Part shown: positions 5,885 through 9,775 of the stretch, piece by piece
How the letters are laid out: every line of letters begins with the position of its first letter
Numbering within the stretch: position 1 is the stretch's first letter
From: JAUXEH01 sp965602945
GTDB taxonomy: Bacteria; Acidobacteriota; Aminicenantia; Aminicenantales; Aminicenantaceae
NCBI GenBank assembly: GCA_965602945.1
Contig: CBFDBC010000146.1
Coordinates: forward strand, 1 to 9,775
Reading direction: 5' to 3'
Length of the DNA stretch: 9,775 bases
The notes under the pieces: generated by a model
The model's database searches: none
Told to the model about the DNA's origin: nothing
What the model saw: the letters and a program-made list of their open reading frames with translations, nothing else
Program-made: the position numbers and the translations under genes

Positions 5885-6277
5885 TTATTTCTTCTTCTCC
5901 AGTTTGATCTCGGCCCCTTCGCCGCCTTCGTTCTCCCAGGCCCCGGTCATGGAGTCCTCCTCCACCGTGAGCGCAACATAAATCGTCTGGACATCGTATC
6001 CGTCGCTGATGTCGAAATGAAAAGTCAGCGAGTGCCCGTCGATCTTGATCTCCTCGCACTCGGCCTCGCTGGCATACCCCATGGTGTCCGAGAACGTACC
6101 CGTCCATATGTCGTCTTTCTTGGCGAACACCAGCGTCAGCTTGTCGGGATCCGGGGAGTCCGGGACATACGTCTCTCCCACCCAGGTTCCGGTGATATCG
6201 ACGTCTTGGGCCAGCATCCAGCCGGACGAGGCCAGCAGGAAGACGAGCAGGGCTGCGAATGTGATGTGTTTCTTCAT
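5885..6277 (-). CDS. small secreted beta-rich protein, unknown function
   Basis: 130 aa. The signal peptide (KKH n-region, hydrophobic core 6-22, cleavage likely at LAQ near 24) implies export. The mature ~106 residues are acidic and alternate hydrophobic and polar residues, with ITGTWVGE (28-35), an IWTGTF stretch, LTFHFDI (84-90) and MTGAWENE (110-117), then a KKK tail. The repeated TG-x-W/F pattern suggests a small lipocalin-like or beta-barrel/sandwich domain of the G-T-W type found in many exported hypothetical proteins. I cannot name a family. The ATG at 6277 is chosen because GGAGGG (6291-6286) sits upstream; a start at 6307 would add ten charged residues before the signal peptide and lacks an SD. 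The gene lies 60 bp upstream of the serine hydrolase gene on the same strand; co-transcription is possible. Confidence 0.8.
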   Translation of the reverse strand: MKKHITFAALLVFLLASSGWMLAQDVDITGTWVGETYVPDSPDPDKLTLVFAKKDDIWTGTFSDTMGYASEAECEEIKIDGHSLTFHFDISDGYDVQTIYVALTVEEDSMTGAWENEGGEGAEIKLEKKK

Positions 6278-6443
6278 CTTTTTATCCCTCCATTGGAACT
6301 CATACAATCAGCCGGCAAAACCATATCATTCCAACACCATATATATATGCTCGCCGGCACATATCACCCTTACGGATGTCTCAAGCTTTAATACGCATTT
6401 TGGGGCTGTTTGGTTCCCGATGATCAGTCTAACCGGAGCTGGA
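6278..6443. other. 166-bp AT-richer intergenic region with inverted repeats
   Basis: No ORF is supported here. It contains an (AT)5 run at 6339-6348 and two interlocking inverted repeats: TTGGAA 6293-6298 with TTCCAA 6329-6334, and GCCGGC 6311-6316 with GCCGGC 6353-6358. On the minus strand it is the leader of the small secreted protein gene and carries its SD (6291-6286). I found no convincing -35/-10 pair and no T-tailed terminator for the GGT-like gene, although a promoter is expected here. Confidence 0.4.
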
Positions 6444-8120
6444 TCAATATCCGGCCGCGAGTCCCCGCCCCCGTGGATCGGCACCGCCCTCAAAGAGGTG
6501 AGGACGGCCGTCCCGGTCATACGTGATGGTCAATCCATGCGCATTACCCAGTCCTCCCGCCTCTCGCACGTTGTGTCCCAGGCGTTTCAGCTCCGCTATC
6601 ACACCCCCAGGGATCCCGCTCTCCACCGTCAGCGAATCCGGCTCCCTGAAGCTGATCCGGGGTGCGGCTAGGGCGGCCTGGATGCCCATCCCGAAATCCA
6701 CCAGGTTCATGACCATCTGCGGAACGGTCTGCCCGATGGTATGCCCTCCGGGGGTCCCCAGCGCGGCCCAGGGCCTCCCCTGCCTGAAGATGATGGTGGG
6801 GCAGTCCCCCGAAAGCTTGCGGTGCCCCGCATGGGCATCCATGGGATTCCCTTTGGGTTCGAAAGTGCAGTAGGCCAGGGAATTGTTGAGCCAGATCCCG
6901 GTTCCCTCCGGCATGATCCGGCTGCCGAACGCGTTCCCCAAGGTCTGCGTGGCGCTCACGATGTTGCCCCAGCGGTCGGCGACCACGAAGTGTGTTGTGT
7001 TGACACCCTGTTTGATGGTGACATCAGGCGGGACAAACGGTGAGGCCGCGTCGGGCCGGATCTTTTGGGCTTGAGCCTTCCAGTATTCCTCCGACAACAG
7101 CCTGTCCAGGGGAGGCGGGTTGATCTCGGGATCGCCGGCATAGGCCAGGCGGCACCAGAACGCATGTTTGGTCGCCTCGGCAAAACGGTGGAGATAGGCG
7201 GCGCTGTTGTGGCCCAGCCTGCGGGCGTCGAAGCGGCTCATCAGTCCCAGCCTGATCAGAGACGGGAAAGCCGTGGCCGGCGGCGAGGCCGTGTACACCT
7301 CGCAGTCCCGGTATGTGATGTGGATGGGGGCCCACCACTCGGCCTTGTCGTTCTTGAGGTCCTCGAGCGAGAGGAATCCTCCGGCCTTTTGCATTGCGGC
7401 ATCGATAGCCCGGCCGATCTCACCCCCGTAGACGGCCCGGGCGCCCTGACGGGAGATAAGCCGCAGCGTGCGGGCCAGGTCCTCCTGGATCAGGCGTTCT
7501 CCCGTCCGGAGAGGCTGCGTTCCCCGTCCGAAAACGGCCCGGGCCTGGGCAGGAAAATCGTCGAACGCGTATCCCAGGGAGGCGGCCGTTCGGCTTCCCA
7601 GCTCGAAGCCCTCCTCAGCCAGTTCGATGGCCGTGGAAAACAGTTCGTTCCAGGCAAGTTTCCCGTATGTCTTTGACATGGATTCCCAGGCGTTGACGTT
7701 CCCGGGTGTGGAAACGGCCTTGGGCCCCCGGCGGTTATCCAGGTAGCCGGGAGCGGGTGGGCGGAACACGTCCGAGTCCACAGAGGCCGGGATCTTTCCC
7801 GAGGAGTCCAGGTAGCGCACACGCCTCTCCTGCGCGGAGTAGACGAGGATGGTGCCGTAACCGCCGATGCCGGACATCATGGGCTCGACCACGTTCAGGA
7901 CCGAAGCCACGGTCACGGCGGCGTCGAAGGCATTGCCTCCTTTCCTGAGGATGTCAACCCCGGCCCGGGTCGCCAGGGGATGGGCCGAAGCCACCATTCC
8001 CTGCGAAGCCTGTACAGAAGTATCCGCTCGATCCGGACGGGCTGCAGGGTGAGGCCCGGTCGAGACAAGCAGCGCCGCAAAAGCGGCCCCTGCGCAGAAC
8101 CGAAAGGATTTTGGTTTCAT
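6444..8120 (-). CDS. gamma-glutamyltransferase-like Ntn hydrolase, divergent substrate pocket
   Basis: 558-aa exported proenzyme with an N-terminal signal-like hydrophobic segment (8-22). GGT fold hallmarks: GGNAFDAAV (61-69), the IGGYG motif (85-89), STPGNVNAWE, and the autocleavage site N374|T375-T-H-F, so T375 would become the nucleophile of a ~184-aa small subunit, the usual size. GTPGGHTIGQ (455-464) matches the GSPGG oxyanion region. Residues that hold the gamma-glutamyl group in E. coli Ggt are changed: DFRE-x-AP reads DSSGKIP (105-111, Arg114 lost), NNxMDDF reads NNSLAYCTF (412-420, Asp433 lost) and LSSMSP reads LSGDCP (436-441). The substrate may therefore not be glutathione. The ATG at 8120 has an AGGA run nearby and starts 19 bp after the stop of the Fe-S gene, so the two are probably one operon. 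Family is certain; activity is unknown. Confidence 0.92.
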   Translation of the reverse strand: MKPKSFRFCAGAAFAALLVSTGPHPAARPDRADTSVQASQGMVASAHPLATRAGVDILRKGGNAFDAAVTVASVLNVVEPMMSGIGGYGTILVYSAQERRVRYLDSSGKIPASVDSDVFRPPAPGYLDNRRGPKAVSTPGNVNAWESMSKTYGKLAWNELFSTAIELAEEGFELGSRTAASLGYAFDDFPAQARAVFGRGTQPLRTGERLIQEDLARTLRLISRQGARAVYGGEIGRAIDAAMQKAGGFLSLEDLKNDKAEWWAPIHITYRDCEVYTASPPATAFPSLIRLGLMSRFDARRLGHNSAAYLHRFAEATKHAFWCRLAYAGDPEINPPPLDRLLSEEYWKAQAQKIRPDAASPFVPPDVTIKQGVNTTHFVVADRWGNIVSATQTLGNAFGSRIMPEGTGIWLNNSLAYCTFEPKGNPMDAHAGHRKLSGDCPTIIFRQGRPWAALGTPGGHTIGQTVPQMVMNLVDFGMGIQAALAAPRISFREPDSLTVESGIPGGVIAELKRLGHNVREAGGLGNAHGLTITYDRDGRPHLFEGGADPRGRGLAAGY

Positions 8121-8139
8121 TTTCCTGCCTCGCTTATTG

Positions 8140-9261
8140 TCAGGGTTTCACCAATCCCGAAATGGATCGGGCGGCAGATTTTACGAGACGTATGCGGCCC
8201 ATTTTCCCACGGGCCTTGGCCCTCCGGAGAGCGGCCTGCACACCGTCCTTGGGGATATCCGGCTGCATGCGCCCTGGCTTGCGTTGGAGGGTTAGGGCTC
8301 CTGAGGGACAGGTGGTCACACACAGCCCACAGCCGATGCAGCGCCGTGATTCCACCAGGGCCTTGTCATCTTCCAGGCGCAGCGCATCGACCTGGCACCT
8401 CCGTTCACACACACCGCAGCCGATGCAGGCCTCGCGGTCCAGAACCACGGTGAAAGGGCTGGCGACCAGGGCGGCGGGTTCGGATTGCTTCTTGACGTTC
8501 AGCAGGATCTGGCAGCAGCAGCCGCAGCAGCAGCAGATGTTGGAGATCTTTTGTGAGAAACTCGACTGCAGGACCAGGCCGGTCTCATCGGCCTTCTTCA
8601 AGATGCCCAGCGCCTCCTCCCTGGTGATCCTGCGTCCCAGGCCGTTTTTCTCGTAGTAGTCGGCAGCCACCCCCATGACCAGGCAGCAGCCCTCCGGCTT
8701 GTCACACCCCTCCCCGATCATGTGGTGTTCCTTGCGGCAGATGCAGGGCGCTTCCACGAAGCGGGAGTGTCTCTCCACCATCTGTACAGCGTTCTCATAG
8801 GGGAGCGCGCCCAGGTCGACTTCCAGGCTTCGATTCACGGGCACGGTGCGCAGCTGAGGGGCCTTTTTCCAAGTCTTCATGTCTATGAGCACAGGGAGGT
8901 ACTCGTTGAAATCCCGGATGAGCTCGACGTCCAGGTCATTGACATGGTACTCCCAAATGCCGATGACAAACTGCGAGGCCAGGTACCTGACAGGCCGGTT
9001 CTCGCGCGTGAGCCGGAAAATGAGCCCCTTTTGGGCCATGGATTCCAGTCTCTGTCCGGCTTCTGCGGCGGGCAGCCCGGCCCTGCGGGCTATGATCTCC
9101 ACTTCTTCAGGCAGGGGGGAGAGCTTGATGGCCAGTTCCGCCTCCTGCTCGCTGAACAGGCGCCGCAGGATTCGCAGTTCCACCCCACTCTCCGTGGCCG
9201 GGTATCCTCCTGGCAGCTGGTCCAGGTGTCTTGCGAGTCTCAAGTAGATGTCTCCGGGCAC
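8140..9261 (-). CDS. winged-helix / polycysteine 4Fe-4S dicluster protein
   Basis: 373 aa, cytoplasmic, no signal peptide or membrane span. Order: a winged-helix-like N-terminus (about 27-90, ending KGLIFRLTRENRPVRYL); a middle domain with C173-x-C175-RKEHHM-x4-C186-x5-C192-C193; a run of seven cysteines in eight residues (CCCCGCCC, 243-250); then two full ferredoxin motifs, C279-x2-C-x2-C-x3-C289 and C308-x2-C-x2-C-x3-C318-P, for two [4Fe-4S] clusters; and a basic tail. I recognise the layout from conserved anaerobe proteins annotated only as 4Fe-4S binding proteins; the reaction is unknown. The GTG start at 9261 has an excellent AAGGAGG (9272-9266). It is first in a likely operon with the GGT-like gene and is divergent from lctP, which raises a link to lactate use, but that is inference. 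Redox transfer or redox-controlled DNA binding are both possible. Confidence 0.88.
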   Translation of the reverse strand: MPGDIYLRLARHLDQLPGGYPATESGVELRILRRLFSEQEAELAIKLSPLPEEVEIIARRAGLPAAEAGQRLESMAQKGLIFRLTRENRPVRYLASQFVIGIWEYHVNDLDVELIRDFNEYLPVLIDMKTWKKAPQLRTVPVNRSLEVDLGALPYENAVQMVERHSRFVEAPCICRKEHHMIGEGCDKPEGCCLVMGVAADYYEKNGLGRRITREEALGILKKADETGLVLQSSFSQKISNICCCCGCCCQILLNVKKQSEPAALVASPFTVVLDREACIGCGVCERRCQVDALRLEDDKALVESRRCIGCGLCVTTCPSGALTLQRKPGRMQPDIPKDGVQAALRRAKARGKMGRIRLVKSAARSISGLVKP

Positions 9262-9288
9262 GTTGCCTCCTTGGTTTTGCGTGGCTAT

Positions 9289-9318
9289 CTTATATCACTA
9301 ATACGAGCAACAGCGCAA
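9289..9318 (-). promoter_or_regulatory. candidate promoter of the 4Fe-4S/GGT-like operon
   Basis: Minus strand: TTGCGC (9318-9313) and TATAAG (9294-9289) are separated by 18 bp, each 4-5 of 6 to consensus. A start near 9282 gives a ~21-nt leader ending in AAGGAGG. No clear operator is visible in the divergent region. Confidence 0.4.
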
Positions 9319-9339
9319 AAACTATTCCGGCAAGGACGT

Positions 9340-9366
9340 TTGACAGGAGGTTTCGTTTTTTAATAT
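9340..9366 (+). promoter_or_regulatory. candidate promoter of lctP
   Basis: TTGACA at 9340-9345 is perfect; TAATAT at 9361-9366 is a fair -10 box, but the spacer is only 15 bp. The predicted start site is only a few bases before the ATG at 9376, implying a very short leader. An AGGAGG at 9345-9350 overlaps the -35 box and would be lost from such a transcript. Confidence 0.3.
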
Positions 9367-9375
9367 GGTTGGGGC

Positions 9376-9775
9376 ATGAGTCCGGGGCTCCTTGCGCTTC
9401 TAGCGCTCCTGCCTATCCTTTCCGTTTTTGCCCTGATCGTGCTGCTGCGCTGGCCCGCGACCCGGGCCATGCCCGTGGCCTTTGGGATCACGGGCGGGCT
9501 GTCCCTGATCGTCTGGGGCAGTCCCATCCGTCAGGTCGCGGCCTCAGCCATCGACGGCCTCGTGACCGCCGCCTCCATCCTCTACATCGTTCTGGGTGCC
9601 GTCCTGCTGCTCAACCTGATGCGGGAAAGCGGTGCCCTCCACTCCATTCGGCGCAGCATGTTCGAAGTCTCGCCGGACCGGAGGATCCAGGCCGTGTTCA
9701 TCGCCTGTTTGTTCGGCTCCTTCATCGAAGACGCAGCGGGATTCGGAACCCCGGCCGCGGTGGCCGCGCCCCTGC
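9376..9775 (+). CDS. lctP: lactate permease family (LctP), N-terminal part
   Basis: 133 codons are visible; the gene continues past the window. Full family members are about 500-560 aa, so roughly a quarter is seen. This is an inner-membrane carrier for L-/D-lactate or glycolate. The sequence shows hydrophobic segments at about 4-24, 32-47 and 60-82 and a fourth starting near 105. The family signature reads FGSFIEDAAGFGTPAAVAA (113-131), where Asp119 replaces the usual Gly of FxEGAAGFG. The ATG at 9376 is preferred because an in-frame TAA at 9361-9363 excludes earlier starts; only a weak G-rich run (9367-9374) precedes it. It is divergent from the 4Fe-4S protein gene with a 114-bp shared upstream region. 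Family is confident; the substrate is not proven. Confidence 0.88.
   Translation, partial: MSPGLLALLALLPILSVFALIVLLRWPATRAMPVAFGITGGLSLIVWGSPIRQVAASAIDGLVTAASILYIVLGAVLLLNLMRESGALHSIRRSMFEVSPDRRIQAVFIACLFGSFIEDAAGFGTPAAVAAPL

Noticed and set aside
8111..8656. 181-codon + strand ORF antisense to the 4Fe-4S gene
   Set aside because: The opposite strand carries two complete ferredoxin motifs and an excellent SD; the antisense translation is compositionally odd with no family match.
1..9775. CRISPR arrays, insertion sequences, tRNA/rRNA genes, phage or defence genes
   Set aside because: I saw no direct-repeat arrays, transposase motifs, terminal inverted repeats, tRNA-like cloverleaves or defence domains on either strand.

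Overview
The window reads as a dense, GC-rich bacterial chromosome segment carrying eight essentially complete genes and one partial gene. It shows no mobile element, tRNA, rRNA or CRISPR array. The gene content points to an anaerobe or facultative anaerobe: two polyferredoxin-like proteins, a CRP/FNR regulator of the HcpR type with its FrdX-type ferredoxin partner, and a lactate permease. The exported proteins (a lipoprotein, several Sec signal peptides, one ending in LAQ) indicate a diderm. An Acidobacteriota/Aminicenantes-like or Desulfobacterota-like host would fit, but this is inference from protein style and not a firm assignment.

Layout. On the + strand at the left, a stand-alone TrpB2-type tryptophan synthase beta chain (170-1447) is preceded by a plausible sigma70 promoter and a strong Shine-Dalgarno (SD). 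It converges on, and overlaps by 23 bp, a minus-strand run that fills most of the window. In transcription order (right to left) that run is: a winged-helix/polycysteine 4Fe-4S protein (9261-8140), a gamma-glutamyltransferase-like Ntn hydrolase 19 bp downstream (8120-6444), a 166-bp AT-richer gap, a small secreted beta-rich protein (6277-5885), an exported serine beta-lactamase-family hydrolase (5824-4592), a CRP/FNR regulator 9 bp downstream (4582-3956), a FrdX-like ferredoxin (3870-3073), and a UshA-like lipoprotein metallophosphatase (2981-1425). At the right edge a lactate permease (LctP family) begins on the + strand at 9376, divergent from the Fe-S gene, and runs off the window.

How the parts work together. 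The best supported regulatory unit is HcpR-FrdX. The 86-bp gap between the two genes holds a perfect inverted repeat, TTGAC-N4-GTCAA. Its centre lies exactly at -41.5 relative to a TATACT -10 box reading into the ferredoxin gene, the class II activator geometry of FNR-type proteins. The regulator's recognition helix keeps the E-x2-S-R signature that reads TTGA half-sites. Such pairs normally accompany hcp (hybrid cluster protein) and respond to nitric oxide/nitrosative stress, but no hcp is present here. The other notable points are enzymes whose folds are clear but whose usual active-site or substrate-binding residues are altered: the GGT-like protein, and the UshA-like protein, which lacks the GHxH metal motif.
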